From: Rhodanobacteraceae bacterium
Lineage (GTDB): Bacteria > Pseudomonadota > Gammaproteobacteria > Xanthomonadales > Rhodanobacteraceae
Assembly: GCA_025924775.1 (NCBI GenBank)
Contig: JAICHS010000124.1
Location: 1-6,895 of the forward strand
DNA: 6,895 nucleotides
Reading direction: 5' to 3'
This document shows, piece after piece, positions 1-4,797 of the stretch. Position 1 is the stretch's first letter; each line of letters opens with the position of its first letter. The notes beneath the pieces are model-generated. The model saw nothing but the letters and a program-made list of their open reading frames with translations, had not been told where the DNA came from and searched no databases. The translations under genes and the position numbers were made by a program.

Positions 1-63
1 CGTGCTGCCTGCGCACTGGAAATTGGCAGCAAATGTGCGGTAGGATCGCGCCGCTGAGTTAGC

Positions 64-85
64 CAAACCGTTGGGGGGCGGTTTG
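64..85. repeat. Inverted repeat CAAACCG / CGGTTTG
   Basis: A perfect 7-bp inverted repeat (64-70 with 79-85) surrounds an 8-base G-rich loop. No T-run follows on either strand, so it does not look like an intrinsic terminator. It could be an operator or an RNA hairpin upstream of the cold-shock gene; function unknown. Confidence 0.4.
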
Positions 86-156
86 TATGGGGCCGGTTGC
101 TGACCGTTCTACGATCGCATCGCTGTCTTCACTCTCGCTAGTCAGTGCTTCAAGTT

Positions 157-172
157 GTGCACGCAAGTGCAC
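157..172 (+). repeat. GNRA-capped hairpin in the cold-shock leader
   Basis: GTGCAC (157-162), GCAA (163-166), GTGCAC (167-172) would fold as a 6-bp stem closed by a GCAA tetraloop of the stable GNRA class. It lies 22 bases before the Shine-Dalgarno sequence and 34 bases before the start codon. Each arm is itself a palindrome, so a protein-binding site is an alternative reading. Because it probably lies in the transcribed leader, a role in mRNA stability or temperature response is possible, but this is inference. Confidence 0.4.
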
Positions 173-206
173 TGTTTTCAACCAATCGAGTAGTAAGGAG
201 TCAGCT

Positions 207-416
207 ATGGCGGAGCGTCAGACCGGCACCGTGAAATGGTTCAACGATGCCAAGGGCTTCGGGTTCATTAGCCGCGAAAACGGTGAGGATGTATTCGTGC
301 ATTTCCGCGCGATCGTCGGCACCGGCTTCAAGTCGCTGCAGGAAGGCCAGAAGGTGACCTTCAACGTCGTCCAGGGCCCCAAGGGCCTGCAGGCCGACCA
401 GGTGCAGCCCGCCTGA
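207..416 (+). CDS. Cold-shock domain protein (CspA family)
   Basis: A 69-residue single-domain cold-shock protein, expected to bind single-stranded RNA/DNA in the cytoplasm and act as an RNA chaperone. It matches the usual family length of about 65-70 residues. The RNP1 motif KGFGFIS is at residues 16-22 and RNP2 VFVHF at 29-33; the early KWFN and the late QGPKG and ADQV segments are also family-typical. The start at 207 is chosen because AAGGAG ends six bases before it and the domain begins at once (GTVKWFN). An in-frame ATG at 87 would add 40 residues unlike anything in the family. An intrinsic terminator follows 28 bases after the stop, so the gene is probably monocistronic. The structured region upstream may regulate it. 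Whether it is a truly cold-induced member or a constitutive one cannot be told from sequence. Confidence 0.96.
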   Translation: MAERQTGTVKWFNDAKGFGFISRENGEDVFVHFRAIVGTGFKSLQEGQKVTFNVVQGPKGLQADQVQPA

Positions 417-444
417 GCCATTGTCACCCATGCAACACGAAAAG

Positions 445-468
445 CCCCGCAGCAATGCGGGGTTTTTT
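445..468 (+). terminator. Rho-independent terminator of the cold-shock gene
   Basis: Stem CCCCGC (445-450) pairs with GCGGGG (457-462) around a 6-base loop AGCAAT and is followed directly by six T residues (463-468). An A-run precedes the stem. This is a textbook intrinsic terminator on the plus strand. Confidence 0.92.
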
Positions 469-478
469 GTTTGATGCG

Positions 479-787
479 ATGATGCGCTGCATGTACGCAA
501 GCTTCCGCGAGTTCTATCCGTTCTACCTCGACGAGCACCGTGACCGCCGTTGCCGGCGGATGCATTTCCTGGGCTCGTGGCTGGTTATCGCGGCGGCCGT
601 CGCCGCCATTGCGACGCGCAACCCCTGGTGGCTGGTTGCCGCGCCGCTGTGTGGCTATGGCTGCGCGTGGATTGGCCATTTCGCGTTCGAGAAAAACCGG
701 CCGGCGACCTTTCGCCACCCGGTCTACAGCTTGATGGGCGACTGGATGATGTTTGCGGACGTCCTAAGCGGCCGGGTGCGGATCTGA
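479..787 (+). CDS. Mpo1-like / DUF962 family small membrane protein
   Basis: A 102-residue protein resembling the DUF962 (YGL010w/Mpo1-like) family. The N-terminal block (FREFYPFYLDEH, residues 9-20, then RRMHFLG, 26-32) is characteristic. A hydrophobic segment at about 33-46 and a second at about 51-66 suggest two membrane passes. H20, H29, H67 (in GHFAFEKNRPATF) and H80 (RHPVYSLMGDW) are the histidines I would expect to be conserved. Yeast Mpo1 is an iron-dependent dioxygenase of 2-hydroxy fatty-acid alpha-oxidation; whether bacterial members do this is not known to me. The start is uncertain: ATG at 479, 482 and 491 are all possible and none has a clear Shine-Dalgarno sequence. An in-frame ATG at 455 lies inside the preceding terminator and is rejected. 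tcdA starts 32 bases after the stop, so the two may be co-transcribed. Confidence 0.85.
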   Translation: MMRCMYASFREFYPFYLDEHRDRRCRRMHFLGSWLVIAAAVAAIATRNPWWLVAAPLCGYGCAWIGHFAFEKNRPATFRHPVYSLMGDWMMFADVLSGRVRI

Positions 788-819
788 GCCCCGGCTCTGA
801 TCGTGATTATCATGGGCGC

Positions 820-1638
820 ATGATCGATCCCCGTTTTGCCGGCATCGAGCGGTTGTACGGCGCCGGCAGCGTGGCGCGGCTGGCGGCGGCGCGCGTGGCC
901 GTGGTTGGTGTCGGCGGGGTCGGTTCATGGGCGGCCGAGGCACTGGCGCGCAGCGGCGTCGGCGCCCTCACCCTGATCGATGCCGACGAGGTGTGCGTTT
1001 CCAACACCAACCGCCAGTTGCATGCGCTGGCCGGAACGCTGGGGCAGGCCAAGGTGGCCGTGATGGCGGAACGCCTGCGTGGCATCAACCCCGCGCTTGC
1101 GGTGGAGCCGATCGAGCGCTTCGTGACGCCGGCGTCGCTGGTCGAACTGCTCGATCGCGGGTTCGACCTGGTGCTGGACGCCTGCGACGCCTTTCGCGTG
1201 AAGGTCGAAATGATCGCATGGTGCCGGCGCCGCAAGCTGCCTTTGGTCGTGTGTGGCTCGGCGGGTGGCCGCACCGATCCGAGCCTGGTCCGCGTGCGCG
1301 ACCTTTCGCGCACTGAACACGACGCGCTGCTCAGCCTGATCCGGCGCAAACTGCGCCATGAATTCCATTTCCCCTCCAACCACGACCGCTATTTCGGCGT
1401 GCCGGCGGTGTATTCGCTGGAGAACGTGCGTTACCCGCAACCCGACGGCAGTGTCTGTGGCACGCGTCCGGCGGCCGCAGGTGATTCGTTGCGGCTGGGC
1501 TGCGAAGGCGGCCTGGGTGCGGCGACGCACGTGACCGCAACCTTTGCCTTCGTGGCGGTGGGGCGGGCGCTGGAAATGTTGTTGAAGCCGGGGCCACGCA
1601 GCGGCGGCCAGGCCGCCTCAGGCACCGACGCCGAATAA
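820..1638 (+). CDS. tcdA: tRNA threonylcarbamoyladenosine dehydratase TcdA (CsdL)
   Basis: A 272-residue E1-like (ThiF/MoeB/HesA) enzyme. TcdA uses ATP to cyclise N6-threonylcarbamoyladenosine at position 37 of ANN-decoding tRNAs to ct6A in the cytoplasm. The nucleotide-binding loop GVGGVGSW is at residues 30-37, followed by the acidic D54/D56 and NTNRQ (62-66), the GQAK lysine at 78 and the DACD motif at 120-123. The opening RFAGIERLYG and the late GCEGGLGAATHVTATFAFVAVG are typical of TcdA rather than MoeB or ThiF. ATG 820 is chosen because homologues begin just before the RF-x-G-x-x-RLYG motif; the open frame runs upstream but only overlaps the DUF962 gene. No clear Shine-Dalgarno sequence is visible. 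The final 15 or so residues are a low-complexity tail that overlaps the convergent TatD-family gene by 21 bp. Confidence 0.94.
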   Translation: MIDPRFAGIERLYGAGSVARLAAARVAVVGVGGVGSWAAEALARSGVGALTLIDADEVCVSNTNRQLHALAGTLGQAKVAVMAERLRGINPALAVEPIERFVTPASLVELLDRGFDLVLDACDAFRVKVEMIAWCRRRKLPLVVCGSAGGRTDPSLVRVRDLSRTEHDALLSLIRRKLRHEFHFPSNHDRYFGVPAVYSLENVRYPQPDGSVCGTRPAAAGDSLRLGCEGGLGAATHVTATFAFVAVGRALEMLLKPGPRSGGQAASGTDAE

Positions 1639-2415
1639 GCGCCGTGCGTTTTCGGTGGTGCGCCGGGCAAGTGCGGTTGCATCTTCACCACGCAGCGCGG
1701 CGACGCAGTCCAGCACCTCGACGATGAAAGCCGGCTCGTTGCGCGCGCCACGGTGTGCCGCCCCCGGCTGGTCCGGCGCGTCGGTTTCCAGCAGCAACTG
1801 TTCGTCCGCGATTTCCGTGACCACCCGGCGCAGGCGGCGTGCGCGTGCATGGGTCACCGGCCCGCCGATGCCGACGTAAAAACCCAGCTTCCAGAGTTCG
1901 CGCGCCTGTTCCGCGCTGCCGGAAAAACTGTGCACGACGCCATGGAGCGGGTGGCCGAAGCGCCGCAATTCCAGGATCATGGTTTCGAACGCGTGGCGCG
2001 CATGCAGCACCAGTGGCAGGTCGAAGCGGTGGGCGATTTCGAACTGGCCGTGCAGCAACCGCAGCTGGCGTCGCCGGTCCGGCACTGGTTCGGCAAGGTC
2101 GAGGCCGCACTCGCCAACCGCAATTGCCGGGTTCTCGCGCAGCCAGCCCACCAAGCGGTCCAGGTCGGCGTCGACGTGTTGGTCGAGGTAGCACGGATGC
2201 AACCCATAGGCTGGGTACACGCCCGGCTCCTGCGCGCACAGGTCCCGCAGCTTGTGCCATGTCGCCGCGGTAACCGATGGCACCAGTATTTCACCAACAC
2301 CCGCGGCGCGCGCGGCCTGCAATACTTGCGCACGATCCCCGTCGAACGCTGTGGCGTCGAGATGCGCATGGCTGTCGAACAACCGTGGGGTGGTGTGTAG
2401 GCGAGAAGCGGTCAT
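1618..2415 (-). CDS. TatD family metal-dependent hydrolase (DNase)
   Basis: A 265-residue TIM-barrel amidohydrolase-type enzyme, close to the usual TatD length of about 260. Metal ligands are all present: H16 and H18 (DSHAHLD), E102 (GECGLD), H138 (LHAR), H162 (VHSFSG) and D212 (ETDAPD). Characterised members are magnesium-dependent 3'-5' DNases acting in the cytoplasm; substrates of the YcfH and YjjV subgroups are less clear, and I cannot place this protein in a subgroup. The end matches the family (RRTTENARRLFG). ATG 2415 puts 13 residues before the first metal motif. An in-frame ATG at 2502 would add 29 unrelated residues and nearly reach the divergent lipoprotein gene, so it is disfavoured. 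Neither start has a strong Shine-Dalgarno sequence. The 3' end overlaps tcdA with no visible terminator between them. Confidence 0.93.
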   Translation of the reverse strand: MTASRLHTTPRLFDSHAHLDATAFDGDRAQVLQAARAAGVGEILVPSVTAATWHKLRDLCAQEPGVYPAYGLHPCYLDQHVDADLDRLVGWLRENPAIAVGECGLDLAEPVPDRRRQLRLLHGQFEIAHRFDLPLVLHARHAFETMILELRRFGHPLHGVVHSFSGSAEQARELWKLGFYVGIGGPVTHARARRLRRVVTEIADEQLLLETDAPDQPGAAHRGARNEPAFIVEVLDCVAALRGEDATALARRTTENARRLFGVGA

Positions 2416-2526
2416 GGGTGTAGCCTGAACGGAAGCATGAACGGATTTGGCCGCGTTGACGTTTCGTTCATTGTCGGGTTGTTTGAATTCAACTGCCATC
2501 ATTGCTTATTCGGCCGGGAGACTACG
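2416..2526. promoter_or_regulatory. Divergent intergenic region between TatD-family and lipoprotein genes
   Basis: These 111 bases separate two divergent genes and should hold promoters for both. Its right half is clearly more AT-rich than its surroundings. It contains a perfect 10-bp palindrome TTGAATTCAA at 2483-2492 and a TTGACG box at 2456-2461 that resembles a -35 element, but no good -10 stands at the right distance. The Shine-Dalgarno GGGAG of the lipoprotein gene is at 2516-2520. The promoter assignment is by position only. Confidence 0.4.
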
Positions 2527-3246
2527 ATGAATCACCAAACAGGGTTGTCACGCGCAGTGTTCGTTGCTTTGGGTGTGGTTGCAGCGGCCTCGCTGGCGGG
2601 GTGTGGCAACAACGCAAATCCCCAGGCGCAGGCCACGCCTGCCAACATGAGCATGGCCACGTCGGCGGCGACCGCACAGTTGCCACCGGGTGAAGCAGCC
2701 CAGCCCATGGCGAACGGCGCGCAGGCGCCCACCGCGGCACCGCCTGCGGCTCCGGCCGCCGGGCCGCAGTTTGCACAGGTGGTGGCGGTGCAGCCCATCA
2801 CCCAGTCGTCAACCACCAGCAAGCCACGCCAGGTGTGTCGCGACGAGCAGGTCTCCGTGCCGGAGCCTTACAAGGACAAGCACCAGATCGGTGGCGCGGT
2901 CGTCGGCGGCTTGGCCGGCGGCTTGCTTGGCAACCAGGTGGGTGGCGGCAAGGGCAAGACCCTGGCGACCCTGGCTGGCGCTGCAGGCGGTGCGCTGGCG
3001 GGCCACGAAATCCAGAAGAACCATCAGGAAAACAACGCCACTCGGACGGAAACCCGCAACGTGTGCCACACGGTCACCGACAAGACGACCTCGACCAAGA
3101 CGGTCGGCTACGACGTGACTTACACCTTGAATGGCCAGAGTGGTCACGTTCGCATGGACCGCAACCCGGGCGTCGGCACCGGCCTGCCGGTTCGTGATGG
3201 CGTGGTCGTTGCCAACGACCAGCAGGGCGGCAGCAATTACCGCTGA
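2527..3246 (+). CDS. Glycine-zipper 2TM lipoprotein (17-kDa antigen-like), first of a pair
   Basis: A 239-residue predicted outer-membrane lipoprotein. Residues 1-26 form a type II signal peptide with lipobox LAGC (23-26); residue 27 is Gly, not Asp, consistent with Lol-mediated export to the outer membrane. A flexible Ala/Pro/Gln-rich linker (about 28-95) follows. A glycine-zipper 2TM segment lies at 121-160 (GGAVVGGLAGGLLGNQVGGG, then GAAGGALAGH). A C-terminal domain contains VGYDVTYTLNG and VRMDRNPG. Two cysteines, C104 and C180, flank the zipper and could form a disulfide. The zipper resembles the Rickettsia 17-kDa antigen/SlyB-type family, whose members are structural or stress-linked envelope proteins. 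The start at 2527 has GGGAG six bases upstream and gives a proper signal peptide; an in-frame ATG at 2437 would bury it. The paralogous gene follows after 47 bp, probably in the same operon. Confidence 0.9.
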   Translation: MNHQTGLSRAVFVALGVVAAASLAGCGNNANPQAQATPANMSMATSAATAQLPPGEAAQPMANGAQAPTAAPPAAPAAGPQFAQVVAVQPITQSSTTSKPRQVCRDEQVSVPEPYKDKHQIGGAVVGGLAGGLLGNQVGGGKGKTLATLAGAAGGALAGHEIQKNHQENNATRTETRNVCHTVTDKTTSTKTVGYDVTYTLNGQSGHVRMDRNPGVGTGLPVRDGVVVANDQQGGSNYR

Positions 3247-3293
3247 ACCGCAGCATTGCGCCGCGACTGCCCACGCGATAAAGGAGCACTGAT

Positions 3294-3827
3294 ATGTCGG
3301 AGTCATCATTCGTGAAAACCCCGCGGTCTGCGCGACGCGCGGTTGTGGTGGTATGCGCGCTGGCCGCGTCGGCGATCCTGGCCGGTTGTACGCCTACCTA
3401 TAACACCCGCCCGGGCTACGGTTATGGTGGTCAGCAGCCGAGTGGCGGCTATTACGGTGGCGGCGGTGGCCAGTGCTACCAGGGTTGCGGTTATGTTCGC
3501 GACATCCGCGAGGTGCAGCTTGACGGCAGCAGCAACAATAACGGCGCCGCATTGGGCACCGTGATTGGCGCGGTGGTCGGCGGGTTGCTCGGTAATCAGG
3601 TCGGCAAGGGCAACGGCAAAACCGCAGCCACCGTCGCCGGAGCCGTTGGTGGCGGCTTTGCCGGACACGCCATCGGCTCGCGTTCGGGCAGCGGCAACCA
3701 TGGCTGGCAGGTCGTGGTGCAACTGCAAAACGGCCAGTACGCCACGGTCACCCAGCGCAACCCGCCGCAGGTGCGGGTTGGCGACTATGCGATGATCCGC
3801 GGGGACCAGGTTTACCGGTATCAGTAA
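3294..3827 (+). CDS. Glycine-zipper 2TM lipoprotein, second of a pair
   Basis: A 177-residue predicted outer-membrane lipoprotein. The N-terminal signal has arginines at 11, 14 and 15, a hydrophobic core at 16-28 and lipobox LAGC at 29-32. The mature part opens with a Gly/Tyr-rich stretch (36-59), then CYQGC (C61, C65), a glycine-zipper segment at 84-128 (GAVVGGLLGNQVGKGNGKT) and a C-terminal domain ending in VRVGDYAMIRGDQVYRY. The zipper core is nearly identical to that of the preceding gene, so the two look like an old tandem duplication with divergent flanks. AAGGAG at 3281-3286 precedes ATG 3294 by seven bases. A long hairpin terminator follows the stop, closing the two-gene unit. No enzymatic function is expected; a structural or envelope-stress role is inferred from the family only. 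Confidence 0.9.
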   Translation: MSESSFVKTPRSARRAVVVVCALAASAILAGCTPTYNTRPGYGYGGQQPSGGYYGGGGGQCYQGCGYVRDIREVQLDGSSNNNGAALGTVIGAVVGGLLGNQVGKGNGKTAATVAGAVGGGFAGHAIGSRSGSGNHGWQVVVQLQNGQYATVTQRNPPQVRVGDYAMIRGDQVYRYQ

Positions 3828-3846
3828 AAGTCCATCGGAAGCCAAC

Positions 3847-3881
3847 TACAAACAAGCCCTCGGTAACGAGGGCTTGTTTGT
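3847..3881. terminator. Bidirectional intrinsic terminator
   Basis: A perfect 16-bp inverted repeat (3847-3862 with 3866-3881) around the 3-base centre TAA. The inner stem is GC-rich (GCCCTCG/CGAGGGC) and the outer stem A/T-rich, so a U-rich 3' arm is formed on either strand. It sits between the end of the second lipoprotein gene (3827) and the end of the convergent cell-wall hydrolase (3901) and probably serves both. Confidence 0.88.
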
Positions 3882-3900
3882 ATGACTGCGTGGCGATCAT

Positions 3901-4332
3901 TCAATCGATGGCGTAGAACTCGTGGTCGCCGATGGTGGCGATGGGGTTTCTTGCCCAGTTGGCGGTCGAACCCAGCCTGATGAAGTGGTTGGCGCCGGGG
4001 ACCACCAGCTTGCGATCCGATGCGGGCTCCTTCCATACCGCTATGGCCTGGCCGGCAACCTTCCAGGCTTTATTCCATGCCGCGGGGTTGTCGAAGGCGA
4101 AGCTTTTCGGCGTGGTCGTCAAGGCGAACTGGTGGGGGGAGGTGACAACGTCGCACAGCGTGCCGCCGTAGCGGCCCATGTCGAGGCGGTCCAGCGCGAC
4201 CTCCGCAACGGCCAGCTGTCCGCGGGTGGGTTGGCTGCGCGCCTCCATGTACACGGTGGCGGCCAGGCAGGTCTGGTCGGCGACCGGCTGAGGCAACAGT
4301 GCGATCATGCCGAGCAGCAGGCCGAGCGTCAT
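3901..4332 (-). CDS. SleB/CwlJ-like cell wall hydrolase (Hydrolase_2 family)
   Basis: A 143-residue protein matching the SleB/CwlJ catalytic domain, a lytic-transglycosylase-like fold acting on peptidoglycan. Visible motifs are AATVYMEARSQPTRGQLAVAEV (about 24-45, with E30 as the probable catalytic glutamate), LCDVV (59-63), PHQFAL (66-71), ANHFI, NWARNPIATIGDHEFY near the end. C22 and C60 could pair in the periplasm. The first 18 residues are hydrophobic and could be a signal sequence or anchor, but lack the usual basic residues, so export is uncertain. SleB and CwlJ are best known for spore cortex lysis; homologues in non-spore-forming Gram-negatives presumably act in wall turnover. ATG 4332 is chosen because GGGAG stands nine bases upstream and the domain starts soon after; an ATG at 4479 would add 49 Arg-rich residues unlike the family. 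Its start overlaps a 25-codon ORF. Confidence 0.87.
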   Translation of the reverse strand: MTLGLLLGMIALLPQPVADQTCLAATVYMEARSQPTRGQLAVAEVALDRLDMGRYGGTLCDVVTSPHQFALTTTPKSFAFDNPAAWNKAWKVAGQAIAVWKEPASDRKLVVPGANHFIRLGSTANWARNPIATIGDHEFYAID

Positions 4333-4406
4333 CGCGGCGTTCTCCCGAGCCGGTCGGGGCCCTTCATCCCGCAAGGGGGCACCATCGTGCCTCTGTGTGT
4401 CGACAT
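4329..4406 (-). CDS. Possible 25-residue leader ORF before the cell-wall hydrolase
   Basis: A short reading frame begins at ATG 4406, seven bases after a GAGG Shine-Dalgarno-like sequence (AACGAGGAAGAAGC precedes the ATG). It encodes 25 residues starting MSTHRGTMV and ending LGRTPR. Its TGA stop overlaps the hydrolase ATG in an ATGA arrangement, the usual geometry for translational coupling. The peptide has no recognisable domain, signal sequence or membrane segment. It may be a regulatory leader peptide or simply chance, since one short ORF in GC-rich DNA proves little. Confidence 0.3.
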   Translation of the reverse strand: MSTHRGTMVPPCGMKGPDRLGRTPR

Positions 4407-4797
4407 GCTTCTTCCTCGTTCTTGCCCGCCCGCTGGCGAGGGGCCTGCCGATACGGCGTGGACGGGCCCTGCACCTCATGCCGGTTCAGGCCGGCACCTG
4501 GCTTGGAACACGGCTGGCCTGTGGCACAACGCCGCGAGTTGATGGGATTGGCGTGGACCCGGAAGCGATCACCGGCAATGGGCCGGGGCTGGCAGGTACC
4601 GTTGGAAGCCAATACGTTGTGGCAATCGGCGTTTGTTGCCGTCTTGACGCGTGGTGCGGATCTTCCGGACCGTGCGTCGACCGGGTGGTGGATCAGCCCG
4701 GGTTGCTTGAGCTGCGCGAAGGTTAGGGGCGCATGCTGCACTGCGCAAGTGCCAGCCCGTAAAATTGGTGTGAAAAATCCATGGCATTTAGATAACG
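4407..4797. other. Gene-poor gap between cell-wall hydrolase and ygfZ
   Basis: Apart from the possible 25-codon ORF at its left edge, no gene here is supported. Several overlapping frames stay open on both strands (for example 4364-4741 minus and 4307-4726 plus), but none has a Shine-Dalgarno sequence, a known motif or a plausible protein composition; they look like GC-rich random open frames. The last 40 or so bases turn AT-rich (ttggtgtgaaaaatccatgg, from 4765) and run into the AT-rich end of ygfZ. The palindrome TAACGTTA (4793-4800) covers the ygfZ stop codon. The hydrolase promoter should lie in this gap, but I could not fix it. Confidence 0.5.

Larger units (their letters stand above)
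1..206 (+). other. Non-coding region and probable long leader of the cold-shock gene
   Basis: No gene is supported here. One forward frame is open from the window edge to a stop at 55-57, so the first bases could be the tail of an upstream gene, but the fragment is too short to judge. The rest carries two hairpin-forming inverted repeats (listed separately) and ends in a strong Shine-Dalgarno sequence, AAGGAG at 195-200. Long structured leaders are common in cspA-type mRNAs, so part of this stretch is probably transcribed. I found no convincing sigma-70 promoter with proper -35/-10 spacing. Confidence 0.5.

Noticed and set aside
87..206. N-terminal extension of the cold-shock protein from ATG 87
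   Set aside because: The strong AAGGAG stands before ATG 207 and the added 40 residues do not resemble the family.
550..819. N-terminal extension of tcdA from 550
   Set aside because: It overlaps the DUF962 gene in another frame, and TcdA homologues begin just before the RF-x-G-x-x-RLYG motif.
2416..2502. Upstream start of the TatD-family gene at 2502
   Set aside because: The extra 29 residues are not family-like, there is no Shine-Dalgarno sequence, and the extension would leave little room for divergent promoters.
2437..2526. Upstream start of the first lipoprotein at 2437
   Set aside because: It would put 30 residues before the lipoprotein signal peptide; ATG 2527 has a good ribosome site.
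4364..4741. 125-codon minus-strand open frame in the gap
   Set aside because: GTG start without a ribosome site, no recognisable motif, composition like a random GC-rich frame, and overlap with the possible 25-codon ORF.
4765..4793. Plus-strand promoter-like pair TTGGTG - 17 bp - TTAGAT
   Set aside because: Reasonable match, but it would drive transcription antisense to ygfZ with no gene downstream; AT-rich DNA often gives such matches by chance.
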